64,000 bases of DNA from Streptomyces sp. NK08204 (GCF_020400585.1 NZ_JAINVF010000007.1:239002-303001), one strand, 5' to 3'; shown: positions 44,697 to 54,137, counted from the first letter of the stretch. Notes: generated by a model not told the origin, from the sequence alone. Numbers and translations: made by a program.

Positions 44697-44866
44697 AGGC
44701 TGGGGAGCGGGGGCGCTGACCTGGAGCTTCGATACCTGGGCAGGGCACCGAGAAGTCGACCGCAAGACACCCCCGTTGACCGTGGCTGACCCTTGCATCT
44801 GGCACGACTGTGGCACGCGGCGAGCAGACGGCTCGGAACCTGGCTGGCTCCGCCGGTGCCCGGTGC

Positions 44867-45325
44867 TCAACCGCCGTAGCGGCTGCGCAAGTCCTCGGTG
44901 ATTCGCGACATCAGCCCAACCGAGCCTTCCGGCGGCGCCTCCGCCAGCGCACGTTCCGTCTGCGGATCGTAGGCAGTCAGCCCGGTCTCCTTCTCGACAA
45001 TGGCCGCAAGGGTGGAGACCTGGCCGAGCACGACTGCAGCGTCGTCCCCCGCATGCCAGTAGGGCACAGTGATGGTCACCTCGTCACTGAAGACGGACAG
45101 GTCGATGCCGGTGCCCGAGTGACTCAGGTCCCGTGACTCCTGCTCGTACTGCGTGATCTCTACTTCGCCCAGCAGGGCCCGAGCCTGCGGCATTATTCGG
45201 TCCCATGCTTCAAGGAGGTGGGTGGGAATCGGCTCGTTGTCCTCGGCTGCGTCTTCCATCGCCTCCAGGACCTCGTCCCAGGACTGCCCGTCGCGGCGGT
45301 TCAAGAAGTAGATGTCGTAGCTCAC
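44867..45325 (-). CDS. Hypothetical cytoplasmic protein in island
   Basis: 152 aa, acidic, beginning MSYDIYFLNRRDGQSWDEVLEAMEDAAEDNEPIP. It is a small soluble single-domain protein with no membrane segment. Similar openings (MSYDxYFL) occur in a family of small actinobacterial proteins of unknown function, sometimes near toxin or polymorphic loci; I cannot name a domain. It sits just inside the left attachment repeat. Confidence 0.6.
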   Translation of the reverse strand: MSYDIYFLNRRDGQSWDEVLEAMEDAAEDNEPIPTHLLEAWDRIMPQARALLGEVEITQYEQESRDLSHSGTGIDLSVFSDEVTITVPYWHAGDDAAVVLGQVSTLAAIVEKETGLTAYDPQTERALAEAPPEGSVGLMSRITEDLRSRYGG

Positions 45326-45585
45326 TGCGCGATCGTAGGCACTCGAACATCGCGAGGGCAGCGCTGAGGCGGCTTGCCCGTGCCGACTCCGTTGGCGGCA
45401 TCAGCTTGGGAAGCTGCGAGCATTTGGGGCTGGTCTCGGCGCTGACCTGGATGAACGGTTCGCTCGGGGCCTCGGCGGGTGCTGCCTCATTCACCGTGGT
45501 TCCCCGCTGTTCCCAGTTCGATCTGGTGCGGTTGTGGTGCGGTCCGTCGGCGTACGGAGTCAGCCCAGGGGCCGGTGCAAGTACC

Positions 45586-46050
45586 TCAGAGGTGCTGCTT
45601 CGCTGAGCTGACGAGTCGGCTGATGTTGTCACGGGTGCGTGCTCTCAGCTCGTCCAGCTCAGCCCTGGTGTCCACCTTGGGTAGCTCCGTGATGTCCGCA
45701 AGCACGTCCTCCGCAGTCCGACTCAGACTGTCGTCATCCGTCAACATCTGCACCCGGAATAGGGCCTCCTGGGCACTGGACCGCAAGTCGTAGGCGCGAA
45801 TACGAACGGCGTCAGGGTCCTCCGGTGGCGGCTGCTCATGCTCGCAGAACCACAGATGGACCAGACAGCGGCGATAGTTGACCAACGCGCCGGCATAGGC
45901 GGAGTAGGCATCGAGTCGCTCCTGCCGAAGCTTCTCGCGGCGGGTGAACTGATGGCTCCTGTCGGTCGTGCGCTGCTGAAACGCCAGAGTGATCCCCGAC
46001 CCAAGTAGGGTCCCAAGAACGGCTATGGCGCTGGCGATGATGGACTCCAC
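45586..46050 (-). CDS. Membrane-anchored helical protein of island (intact copy)
   Basis: 154 aa from GTG at 46050. One N-terminal membrane helix (SIIASAIAVLGTLLGSGITLAF) is followed by a charged helix with RREKLRQERLDAYSAYAGALVNYRRCL and then a helical domain to the end. The layout of glycine-zipper helix, then RxxRLxAYxxF, then helical bundle recurs in two other island genes (50289 and 52251), both frameshifted. This is the only intact one. Function unknown; the helices could oligomerise in the membrane. Confidence 0.6.
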   Translation of the reverse strand: MESIIASAIAVLGTLLGSGITLAFQQRTTDRSHQFTRREKLRQERLDAYSAYAGALVNYRRCLVHLWFCEHEQPPPEDPDAVRIRAYDLRSSAQEALFRVQMLTDDDSLSRTAEDVLADITELPKVDTRAELDELRARTRDNISRLVSSAKQHL

Positions 46051-46211
46051 GCCTCAAGCTGATCACGTCTCGCCACCTTGGGCGGGCTGCTGGCCCAACT
46101 TGGGTGTCAAGGCGGCGATGCCCTCGGCGTCACTGACGCTGAGGGCACGACCTTCTGATCCGTAGCTCTATGCGGATCGGTCGGTGGGGTCACACCGGCC
46201 GCCCTACGGTC

Positions 46212-46430
46212 TTACGAGGACGCTTGCGGGCGTGGCTGGTTGCTGGGGTTGCTGTACTTCGCTGCTGTACCGCTAGCAAGCAGACCGGCTACAAGCGCCA
46301 TTGCGTCAGCGCAGACACTCGCAACGCTGGCAGCCGTCTTACAGGACACCAGCACGATGACGACAACTGTGATCAGCCATGGTCGGACGGCAGGGTTTGA
46401 CAGGCCCCACGGGACAGGGGGCAAACTCAT
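46212..46430 (-). CDS. Small membrane protein of island
   Basis: 72 aa. The ATG at 46430 has GGAGG six bases upstream, which makes this short gene believable. It has one long hydrophobic region (residues about 17-52; RPWLITVVVIVLVSCKTAAS) that could form one or two helices, with a polar Pro/Ser-rich C-terminus. Small Spd-like membrane proteins assist plasmid spread in Streptomyces conjugative elements; no homology could be verified. Confidence 0.5.
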   Translation of the reverse strand: MSLPPVPWGLSNPAVRPWLITVVVIVLVSCKTAASVASVCADAMALVAGLLASGTAAKYSNPSNQPRPQASS

Positions 46431-46930
46431 ATCGAGCCTCCATAGGTTCACTGCCCGCCTCCGTCGTCCGGGTCGCACCAGCGCGGTGGAGGCGGGCACC
46501 GCTTTGTGCATCATGTTGAGGCTCACGGCGGCGCCTACGCAAAGCGCGTTGAAGGGGGCAAGCAGCGCCTTGCACCTATCACTTGACCTGTCGCTTTGAC
46601 TCTTATTTGAGTCACACCGAGGCGCTGACCAGGTTTGACACGTCCGTTTGACCGCGAACGCGGTTAAGCGAGATTGCAGCCAATCCTGCAAGCCCGTCTC
46701 AAATCGTTGGAATTCCAAGCAAAACGGGAGGTCATATTTTGCCTACGGTTTACCCACCCTGCGCGTCGACTCGGGGAAGGGTGATCTTTCGATGAAGGAC
46801 TGCGACCTGACCCTGGCCTTCAACACGTCGCAGCCGACGATCTCGCTCACCTCAAGCTGCGGTCTGGTTCGAGAGCGGAACGGCCTCACGTGACAAGAGG
46901 GCGGGGTCACTACGTGGCAAGTGCCCGCCG
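46431..46930. other. Gene-free island stretch
   Basis: About 500 bases, lower GC. There is a short + frame at 46791-46893 without a convincing start site. No RNA or repeat recognised. Confidence 0.3.
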
Positions 46931-47080
46931 TTATTCGCCGGTACCGGTCTCAGTCGTTGATGGCAGCTCGTTGCGCCTGCGGATGTGGCGTTGACGCAGC
47001 CTCCGGAGTGCGAGTCCGGTCAGACTGACCAGTAGGCCGCTGAGGATGTTGATGGCAAGGTCGTGGATCAGTGATCCCAT
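46931..47080 (-). CDS. Possible 49-residue membrane peptide of island
   Basis: Frame from ATG 47080: MGSLIHDLAINILSGLLVSL followed by an Arg-rich segment. It fits a single membrane helix with a basic cytoplasmic tail. There is no clear ribosome site, so this is tentative. Confidence 0.3.
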   Translation of the reverse strand: MGSLIHDLAINILSGLLVSLTGLALRRLRQRHIRRRNELPSTTETGTGE

Positions 47081-47163
47081 GAAGGCGTGGGTGCGCTCAA
47101 GGGCCGGACCGCGCACCGCGCTCCTCGCGTGCGGAATTAGATGACTAGAGCGGCGACGCTGGA

Positions 47164-47538
47164 TCAGCCCCGGCCCGAAGCAGGAACCAGCGTGAACGGC
47201 GACCAAGCGCCGTTCGTGCTGGTCTCAATCAACTGGCGTTCAGGCTGGCGGCAGATAGCGGGGCTAGCTAGGAGGCGCCTCTTCGACCTGCGAGATCGAG
47301 CGAGTGCATCGACAACGCGAAAATTTCGGCGTGCTGCCGTGCGGACGCCTGTGATCACGCGCTGCCGCGAGAAGGGTTCTGTGATTCCGGCACGCACGAT
47401 AGCGACCAGCGAAACGGTCTCAACGGTCGTGAATCTTCGCTGACATGCGGCACACTGCTGGCGTCGCCGGACGGAACCGTACTCGTCTTCGCGGATGTCC
47501 ACGACGACCGTGGACGCTGAACAGAAGGGGCATCGCAT
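47164..47538 (-). pseudogene. NrdR-like zinc-ribbon protein, C-terminal part garbled
   Basis: ATG at 47538 with AGGAGG upstream. The zinc ribbon and ATP-cone opening are clear: MRCPFCSASTVVVDIREDEY, RRRQQCAACQRRFTTVETVS, EPFSRQRVITGVRTAARR. It has the CPFC...CxxC cysteines and the TVE motif of the NrdR repressor of ribonucleotide reductase genes. After about residue 80 the frame loses resemblance; another frame there reads QVEEA, as in genuine NrdR, which indicates a frameshift. Full NrdR is about 150-180 aa and is encoded by the core genome; this is an extra copy on the island. Confidence 0.7.
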
Positions 47539-48241
47539 GAGAGCTCCTCCTCGGTCAGCGCGTCTCGACGAGGCCACTGTAAAGCGCCTGAGGGCTTCGT
47601 GATGGTCGAACCAGGACAACGCGCAGCTAGGTCGGTGGATGGCCCAGGCAAGGAGGAGCACCGGTGTGCGGTGAACCCAGGTCTGAACCCCGGCCGACGA
47701 CAGTCAGCCACGATGGCGGGTGCGTCGACCGATCAGGCGCGCGTGTGCAGCGCTGCCCCCACCGACCTCAGCCACGCTGCTTGATCGACGTCCGTTAGAG
47801 CGAGTTGCGACGGCGGAACCGTGGTGACGAGACATTGCGCGGTGACTTCTTCGTCCCGAACGCGATCAGTCCATCGGCAGCCTCCCTGTGGGCTCGTCGG
47901 CCTGCGTATCCTCTGGCTGGCACCGTCCGTTGCTGTCCAGCAGTGTCCGGGGCTGGCTGCGTCGTTTGGCCCCCACTTTGGCCCCCCGAATTGGCTTGCA
48001 TGGTGCGGGGAGTGTGGCCAGCACCGCGCACTGATGTACCACGGGTCTGCTGGGGGGCTCGACGATGCGGTGCAGCCCGATGGCTTCCGACCCGTCGGGC
48101 AACTACTCAGCTCTGACCATGACTTGATAACGATCACGGAGACGTGCTTACCTAGAGAAGCGCTGTCTCCCAGAATCCGGCATGGCCGAAGCATCCACCC
48201 TACGCAGCGCCTGTAGCGGATCTATGCGCTGAAAGGCCGGC
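47539..48241. other. Gene-free island stretch
   Basis: About 700 bases upstream of the ParB-like gene. No frame on either strand looks convincingly coding. It may hold promoters for the divergent NrdR-like and ParB-like genes. I see no iterons or obvious origin. Confidence 0.3.
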
Positions 48242-49054
48242 ATGCCTATGGGTGGATATGCATTCCACATCCCCGACCACAGAGTGGACTACGGGGTTGA
48301 GGTCAAGATCTCTGAGTTCAATATTGATCCTCAGGCACAGCGGACACTTAACGAGCGGCGGGCACAGAAGATCGCCGACAAGTTGGTCCCTGGGGCCATC
48401 GGGACCGTGATCGCTTCGGAACGCTCCAACGGCGACCTCTACATCGTCGACGGACAGCACCGGTGGCGTGCCTGCGTGCTGGCTGGCATTCCTACTATCA
48501 GGGCCGAGGTCCACCACGGACTTACGCAGGAGCAGGAAGCCATCCTGTTCTTGATCAAGAACAAGGAGTCCCACAAGCCTCGCCCCATCGATGAGTATCA
48601 CGTCGGGCTCACCGGTGGCGTCCCCCTGTACATCGACACGGACAGGGTCCTTCAGAAGCACGGGCTGACCCTCGGCTCGTCCTCCACGAACACCGTTGGC
48701 GCTGTGGCTGGCGTGCTGCAGATTGTGGATCGTTACGGTGCGATGGTGCTCGACCGCACCCTCACGGTCGCGGAGGACGCGTGGGCGCGTGGTGCGGACT
48801 CTTGGGACGGCATGCTCCTCGGGGGCATCGGCATGTTCCTCGGTCGCTGGGGCGACCTCGTCGACGACAAGGAACTGGCCAGGAAGATCCTGAGCATGGG
48901 GAGTGCAGCCAAGTGGCGTTCCGAGATCCTCGGCCAGTCCTCACGGGGTGGGTTCCACAACGGGGGCACGGGATCCCGGGTGACCACCGCGTACCGCATG
49001 GTCGCTATCGCCTGGAACAAGGGCCGCAGGGCTGAGAATCGCATCGAGGCGTAA
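48242..49054 (+). CDS. ParB/sulfiredoxin-fold protein (DUF6551-like)
   Basis: 270 aa. The N-terminal third has the ParB-nuclease/Srx core: VEVKISEFNIDPQAQRTLNE, KIADKLVPGAIGTVIASERS, YIVDGQHRWRACVLAGIPTI, where the GQHR motif is the nucleotide-binding signature. The rest is helical and ends with HNGGTGSRVTTAYRMVAIAWNKGRR, a form seen in actinophage and element-borne DUF6551 proteins. No helix-turn-helix for parS binding is apparent. It may be a small CTP/ATP-dependent regulator or nuclease of element maintenance. The start follows AAAGG. Confidence 0.75.
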   Translation: MPMGGYAFHIPDHRVDYGVEVKISEFNIDPQAQRTLNERRAQKIADKLVPGAIGTVIASERSNGDLYIVDGQHRWRACVLAGIPTIRAEVHHGLTQEQEAILFLIKNKESHKPRPIDEYHVGLTGGVPLYIDTDRVLQKHGLTLGSSSTNTVGAVAGVLQIVDRYGAMVLDRTLTVAEDAWARGADSWDGMLLGGIGMFLGRWGDLVDDKELARKILSMGSAAKWRSEILGQSSRGGFHNGGTGSRVTTAYRMVAIAWNKGRRAENRIEA

Positions 49055-49286
49055 CCAGACAATGAGCCGGCGCCCCCATCAACAGGGGCGATAGTCCACC
49101 GGCCCGACCTGAGCGTGCTGCTCCGCCGCCCATTTGCCCGCTTGAGCGGTAAGTGGGTGGCGGCGCAGCGCCCTGCGCGAGCGGGAGTCCTCTCTGGTGC
49201 GCCTCTCCGCGGCGAAAGTCCGTCCGTCTCGTGCAGGCCTCGAACTGTGCTTCACGCGTGGTCAAGGCAGTTCGACATAGCCCCGG

Positions 49287-49658
49287 TTGGCCGACCTTCA
49301 CGATAAGGGTCAGCAGATCGTGTTCTTCCAATTCCTCGATGGGGCTTCCCCGGAGGCCATCATTCCCATCGGTGCAGTCTGCGTGGTGCTCGCCTTGGCC
49401 AGGATCGTCAAGAACCTGCCCAAGGACTCGATCACCAAGTTCTTCGAACACCGTACGTCCAAGTACCGGATCATTGCCGATGACGCCAGGGGGCGGGTGG
49501 CGACTGTGCAGAAGCAGCGACTGGTGTTCCTGGGATTCGTCGTAGCATGCGCCGCCGTGGTCGGCATCGTGCTCATCAGTTCGACGACTAACGAAGCTCA
49601 GGCTCCAGTGCCTCGCTCCGTACCGAGCTCTACGGCCAGCTCGACACCGAACCCGTAG
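49287..49658 (+). CDS. Two-helix membrane protein of island
   Basis: 123 aa from TTG at 49287. Two hydrophobic segments are at about residues 22-40 (PEAIIPIGAVCVVLALARIV) and 77-97 (LVFLGFVVACAAVVGIVLIS), separated by a basic cytoplasmic loop (EHRTSKYRIIADDARGRVAT), with a Ser/Pro/Thr-rich tail. Unrecognised family. Confidence 0.5.
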   Translation: MADLHDKGQQIVFFQFLDGASPEAIIPIGAVCVVLALARIVKNLPKDSITKFFEHRTSKYRIIADDARGRVATVQKQRLVFLGFVVACAAVVGIVLISSTTNEAQAPVPRSVPSSTASSTPNP

Positions 49659-50288
49659 CCAGCGGCACACGGCTCCGCTGGCGATGGGAGGCCCTTCCTG
49701 ATGGTCTTCCATCGCTCGTGGACATTTAGTGGCGTCGCTGGTCGATGTCGTCGTAGAGGCGCCTCGCAACCTAGGGCGCCTCGCCGCACTGCAGAAGGCT
49801 CATCATGGGTGGTGCAGGACGGTCCGGCTTTACTCCAAGACCGCTTGCTCCCGAAGCAACTAGATGGGGGCGCTGCCTTGAGGTGATCTGGCTCTCACCT
49901 GCGCTGCTGGTCCGTAGACGTTCGCGCTCGTCCGCCGCTGTTCATCGGCGTTGTCACGCAGTTAGACACTCATCCCTGCTGCACCTCTGCGCGTGAATCG
50001 TCAGTTCGGGGACGCTGAACGCTGTCCCATCCTGCGCCGGCCGCATCTGCAGCACTGGCCTGCCGTGGAGGGGGAGGGCTGGCCCCGTTCGAGCCGGGCA
50101 GGTGGGCTGACATCTGCCGAGGGCCCCCAAGTGGGCCAGCGCCGACTGCGCTCCCGGGGTCGAAATCTCAGCGCTAGTCAGAGCCGAACGGTTCCGGGCT
50201 CGGCCTGAGGAGCCTCTTGCGCTGTGGAACCAGGCCCTGTGAGACGCCCCATTCCGCCTGACGGCCGCCGCCGCGATGATGTCTGCTC
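49659..50288. other. Gene-free island stretch
   Basis: About 630 bases with no convincing gene on either strand and no repeat or hairpin that I can assign. Confidence 0.3.
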
Positions 50289-51058
50289 ATGAAGGAACTT
50301 GTTCTCGCTTTGGTGGCTGCGGTGTTCGGACTAGCTGGCACAGTCGTTGGTGCCCGTGCCGCGAAGAAGGGAGCGTTGATCAGTGCAGAAGTCACCTTGC
50401 AGCAGTCCGCGATCAAGCCGACGTCGATCAAGCCCACTGGCTGCGGCAACAGCGGCTTCAGGCGTACGAAGGTTTCCTAGCAGCCTGGGACGAGTGCCTT
50501 CGCATCATTGGCTCCGTGGGTCTTCCGGGGAACTCCGACTCGCCGGGAATCAACCCGCTGAAGGAAGCTGCTGGCCGCATGGCAGAGCGCGCGAGGCGGA
50601 TCGACATCCTAGGACCAGCCGAGGTGGCTCGGGCAGCGGAAGAGCTCGCCGTCAGTATTCGGCGCGACGTGGACCTAGCGACCAAACTCATGCAACTCGC
50701 AGAGTCGCAGCGGCCGGCAGCCGAACGCATTACTAGCGGGACATTACCAGCGATGGCATCCGCTGTTGAGGCCATGGAGGAGGCTACAAGGCAGATGCAA
50801 GAGCTTACGGCGGAGGCAATCGAGGACGTTCGAGTGCCTCCTGGAGCGGACGTGATGTTCGAGGCCTTCGAACGGGCCGAGGAACTCGCTAACGCTGCAA
50901 TCGCTCAGGCGCACGAGGACAATGACGAATTTGCTGTCTTCCTTGACCAAGCGACTGCGATCGTCGCTGAGCTCAAGAACAACCAGGAAGCCCGCGAAGG
51001 TATTCGCGAGCGGTTCACGACCGCAGCGCGGCACACGCTTGATTCCGCAAGTTCATGA
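50289..51058 (+). pseudogene. Membrane-anchored helical protein of island, frameshifted
   Basis: The N-terminus (MKELVLALVAAVFGLAGTVV, then GARAAKKGALISAEVTLQQ) is read in one frame from ATG 50289. The continuation (AVRDQADVDQAHWLRQQRLQ, then AYEGFLAAWDECLRIIG) is read in the -1 frame from about 50402 to the stop at 51056-51058. The junction is at cagcagtcc. The joined product would be about 256 aa: a glycine-zipper membrane helix followed by a long helical, Glu/Ala-rich region. Either a single-base deletion or, less likely, programmed -1 shifting. Confidence 0.65.
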
Positions 51059-51400
51059 GCATGGCGCCGGATGCCGACTCATGACGCAATGACGACCAAG
51101 AGCTTAGAAGATGGGGGCAAGCCTTGGCCAGCTGCGTCGCTGGCACTTTATTCAGTACCGCGCCGGGCTGCCGAGTGCCGCTGCCGTCCGTCGCCGTCAG
51201 CGCTGCCGTCACTGCCGTCGGCCCCAGCTTCTGCGAACACCCTGGTTGCCGTAGTGCCTGGGTGTTGAGCTGCTTGCCGAGAAGGGGTGACAATACCAGA
51301 TCACCAATGTACCTGGTGTCGATGCTGGGGGATGGGTTCGATCCTCTCATGGTGAATGCTGAGACATGAAAGCAAAAAAGTCACCGCAAGAGGAGTTAAC
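51059..51400. other. Gene-free island stretch
   Basis: About 340 bases. A duplicated ctgccgtc word cluster lies at 51180-51220. No gene recognised; it probably contains the promoter for the AT-rich membrane gene that follows. Confidence 0.3.
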
Positions 51401-52051
51401 GTGTCGGAGCCCTCTCGTAACCTGTTGCACCGACTGGCCCACCCGACGACGCAAGAGCGAAAATTCGACAGCGTATTGATGTCTCCAACGGTGCAATATT
51501 TGTTTGAGTTGCTAAAGTGGCTTACCCCCTCGCAATGGATTATTCACAAATCGAGGGGAAAGTCTTGGCCCATTGAGGTCTATGTGATCGCCGTGACCGC
51601 AGCTCTCGTGGCGGCACTACTGCTTGCAAATGATCACGATCGGAGGGGTGCTGCTGAATGGGCCCAGGCTGGGGCGGTGGTAATTGCGTGGTGGAGGTGG
51701 GCGGAAATCCTCGCGGTGGGACTGGAGTTGGCCATTGGGCGGGTAAGGATGCAGGCTAGTTCCGCAATTGTGGCTTGGGGTATCTTCCTCTTTCAGGCGA
51801 CGCTGATTTTCGCTATCATCGCTGAAGTTCAAGCGAGGAACGGTTTCAAATTTCCCGATGGTCACCCTGGCGGAGCACTTGATTATTTTTACGTCAGCTG
51901 GACTAACCTGGCGACGTTGGGTAACAGTGTCGCCCCGATTACAGGGAGGGCTGAACTTATTGTGGTCCTTACTGGACTCACCGGCTTGGTGCTGATCGGA
52001 ATTATTCTCACCTATGCGATGAAGGGTGGGGATGCTTCGCAATCCGAATGA
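51401..52051 (+). CDS. AT-rich four-helix membrane protein resembling a 2TM ion channel
   Basis: 216 aa from GTG at 51401, with AGAGGAG at ideal spacing. Helices at about residues 57-75, 87-106, 121-141 and 185-205. Between the last two, the stretch YFYVSWTNLATLGNSVAPIT resembles the pore loop of 2TM potassium channels (T-x-T-T-L-G-Y-G-D), but the filter reads TLGNS, so potassium selectivity is unlikely to be kept. Base composition is clearly lower in GC than the flanks, with many AT-ending codons, pointing to recent transfer. A role as a gated pore in the element is speculation. Confidence 0.6.
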   Translation: MSEPSRNLLHRLAHPTTQERKFDSVLMSPTVQYLFELLKWLTPSQWIIHKSRGKSWPIEVYVIAVTAALVAALLLANDHDRRGAAEWAQAGAVVIAWWRWAEILAVGLELAIGRVRMQASSAIVAWGIFLFQATLIFAIIAEVQARNGFKFPDGHPGGALDYFYVSWTNLATLGNSVAPITGRAELIVVLTGLTGLVLIGIILTYAMKGGDASQSE

Positions 52052-52250
52052 GTCTCACTGGTCGCCGCTGGGCGGCCTCGGACGGCCTCAGTGGTGTCGG
52101 ATCACAGTCCTGGACCTCAGAGTCCCGCGTTACCCGCTACCCCGCTGAGCTCCTTCGGGAGACGGGCCGGCGGGTCTCGCGACCGAGCCGCTTTAGGGCG
52201 AAGGGTGGAATCACCTGCGCGCCAGCCGTCGAGGCGGGCACGATGAAGCC

Positions 52251-52900
52251 ATGGATGCTGGGTTGGCTGGCCTTGTCGGTGCGGTGATCGGAAGTGTGGG
52301 AACAGGGGTTACTACCGGCTTCACCGCATGGCTGGCAAGTAAACAAGGGAATGCGCAGCTTCGCACTCAGGTCAATCAATTGCGCATGCAGTTGGCTGCG
52401 CAATACGTTCAGGAGCAACGGGATCCAAGAGCGCAATCCTATATCAGATTCGTGAGCGAAGTGCGAAGTCAGGTCACAGCCATGCGGCATTTCACCGTCG
52501 ACGCCATAATGGATGGCATCGACTTCCGGGACGAAGATACCATCAAGGAAATAGCTAATCGCTACCGGAACAAGTTTCACGACCTGCAGCCTCTCTACGC
52601 GGCTGTGGCGGTGCATGGACCTGCCATAGCGTCCCATGTTGCAGATGAAGTCATGTCGCGAGTTAACCAATCAATGCCGAGTTTCTGCGTTATCTGGCTG
52701 AACTGCACGAAGGTAACACAGAGGCTGATCGCACCCTTATCACTCAGTGCAATCAAGCCGATCAAAGCCTGTTCAAGTTTCTGCATACTGTACGAGCAGC
52801 TCTGAACGATAACGGCATGATGGGAAGCCTTGACGCGGCGTACTATCGGGCTGTATCGGAGAACGCAAATAGTCGTGGGTCACAGCGTTCTGATGCCGAG
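52251..52900 (+). pseudogene. Membrane-anchored helical protein of island, frameshifted and open into integrase
   Basis: From ATG 52251 it reads MDAGLAGLVGAVIGSVGTGV and, from a charged helix, QLRTQVNQLRMQLAAQYVQE, then YIRFVSEVRSQVTAMRHFTV. At about 52675 (atgccgag) the frame should shift by -1 to continue EFLRYLAELHEGNTEADRTL and CNQADQSLFKFLHTVRAALN. That second frame has no stop before the integrase start and is in the integrase frame. The unshifted frame ends at 52805. It has the same layout as the 45586 and 50289 genes. Confidence 0.65.
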
Positions 52901-54058
52901 ATGAACGCTCCTGAAGAGCGCGGCCGGGAGTTCGGTTCGGTCAGGCAGCTTCCGTCCGGCCGTTGGCAGGTCCGGTACCGGGACCCGGAGACGGGGCAAC
53001 TGCGTCCGGCTGAGAAGACGTACGCGACCAAGACCGATGCCCAAGTCGCGCTGACGCACATCGAGTCGGACGTCGCGCGCGGGCAGTGGTCGGACCCGGA
53101 CGCCGGGGCGGTGAACTTCTCCGAGTACGCCACCGCGTGGCTGCGGGACCGGAAGCTGGCCGACCGCACCCGTGAGCGGAACGAGTCGGTGATGCGGCTG
53201 CACATCCTGCCCACGTTCGGGGCCGGAACGGTGGCCGACCTGACGACTGCCCGTGTGCGTAGCTGGCGCGGCAAGCTCCTGGCGGCCGGCGTCGGCGAGC
53301 CGTCGGTGGTCAAGGCGTACCAGTTGCTGCGTGCCCTGATGAACACCGCCGTGGACGACGAGCTGATCCGGCGCAACCCGTGCCGCATCAAGGGCGCGGA
53401 CCGCTACGACGTGCCCGAGCGGCCAGTTCTCACGGTCGCGGAGGTCTTCGCGATCGCCGATGCCATCGCGCCGCGCTACCGGCTGCTCGTCCTCCTGGCG
53501 GCCTTCACCACCCTGCGGTTCGGGGAGCTGGCGGCCCTGCGGCGCCGGGACATCGACCTGGAGGGACTGACCGTCACCGTTCGCCGCGCGCAAGCCGAGC
53601 TGCAGGACGGCCGGCTCTTCGACAAGGCGCCGAAGTCCGCGGCCGGGGTGCGCTCCGTTTCCTTCCCCGCCGAATTGCTCGACGCAGTCACGGAGCACCT
53701 GGAGCACTTCGCCGCTTCCGGCCGCGACGGGCACGTCTTCGTCGGACCGCAGGGCGGACAACTGCGGCGTAGCAACTTCCGGGACGACTGGGTCAAGGCC
53801 CGTAAGGCTGCTGGCGTCACCGCCGAGCTGCACTTCCACGACCTGCGGCACACGGGCAATACGCTCGCCTCGACGGCCGGCGCCAGCACACGCGAGTTGA
53901 TGACCCGCATGGGCCACAGCAGCTCGCGCGCCGCGCTGATCTATCAGCACATGACCAGTGACCGTGACCGGGCCATCGCCGACCGGCTCGGTGCCATGAT
54001 CCGGGGCGGTGGGGGAGTGGTCTCCGGCACATCCGAGAAGGACCCCGCGGACCCGTAG
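52901..54058 (+). CDS. int: Tyrosine recombinase (phage-type integrase)
   Basis: 385 aa from ATG 52901; a start at 52817 would add a leader that belongs to the upstream gene. The N-terminal AP2-like arm-binding part reads GSVRQLPSGRWQVRYRDPETGQLRPAEKTY, the SAM-like core-binding domain is at about 65-150, and the catalytic domain is at about 175-370. Catalytic residues: Arg in FTTLRFGELAAL, HxxR in HFHDLRHTGN, His in MGHSSSRAAL, and the Tyr nucleophile in IYQHMTSDRD. It is complete and probably active. It reads toward the tRNA, 80 bases away, as in tRNA-integrated actinobacterial elements. Confidence 0.95.
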   Translation: MNAPEERGREFGSVRQLPSGRWQVRYRDPETGQLRPAEKTYATKTDAQVALTHIESDVARGQWSDPDAGAVNFSEYATAWLRDRKLADRTRERNESVMRLHILPTFGAGTVADLTTARVRSWRGKLLAAGVGEPSVVKAYQLLRALMNTAVDDELIRRNPCRIKGADRYDVPERPVLTVAEVFAIADAIAPRYRLLVLLAAFTTLRFGELAALRRRDIDLEGLTVTVRRAQAELQDGRLFDKAPKSAAGVRSVSFPAELLDAVTEHLEHFAASGRDGHVFVGPQGGQLRRSNFRDDWVKARKAAGVTAELHFHDLRHTGNTLASTAGASTRELMTRMGHSSSRAALIYQHMTSDRDRAIADRLGAMIRGGGGVVSGTSEKDPADP

Positions 54059-54091
54059 TGGCACGCCTGTGGCACGACCCCTGAATCGTCA

Positions 54092-54132
54092 AAGGGCCAG
54101 CCTGGGAGGAAATCCCTCCTGAGCTGGCCCTT
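54092..54132 (+). terminator. Integrase terminator
   Basis: Stem AAGGGCCAGC (54092-54101) with GCTGGCCCTT (54123-54132), enclosing a second GGAGG/CCTCC stem and followed by a T-rich tail. It ends integrase transcription before it runs antisense through the tRNA. Confidence 0.8.
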
Positions 54133-54137
54133 CTCTC

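Noticed and set aside
48242..49054. A ParB partition protein with a nearby parS/parA locus
   Set aside because: No ParA gene, parS-like dyad or helix-turn-helix was seen; the C-terminus fits DUF6551-type proteins better.
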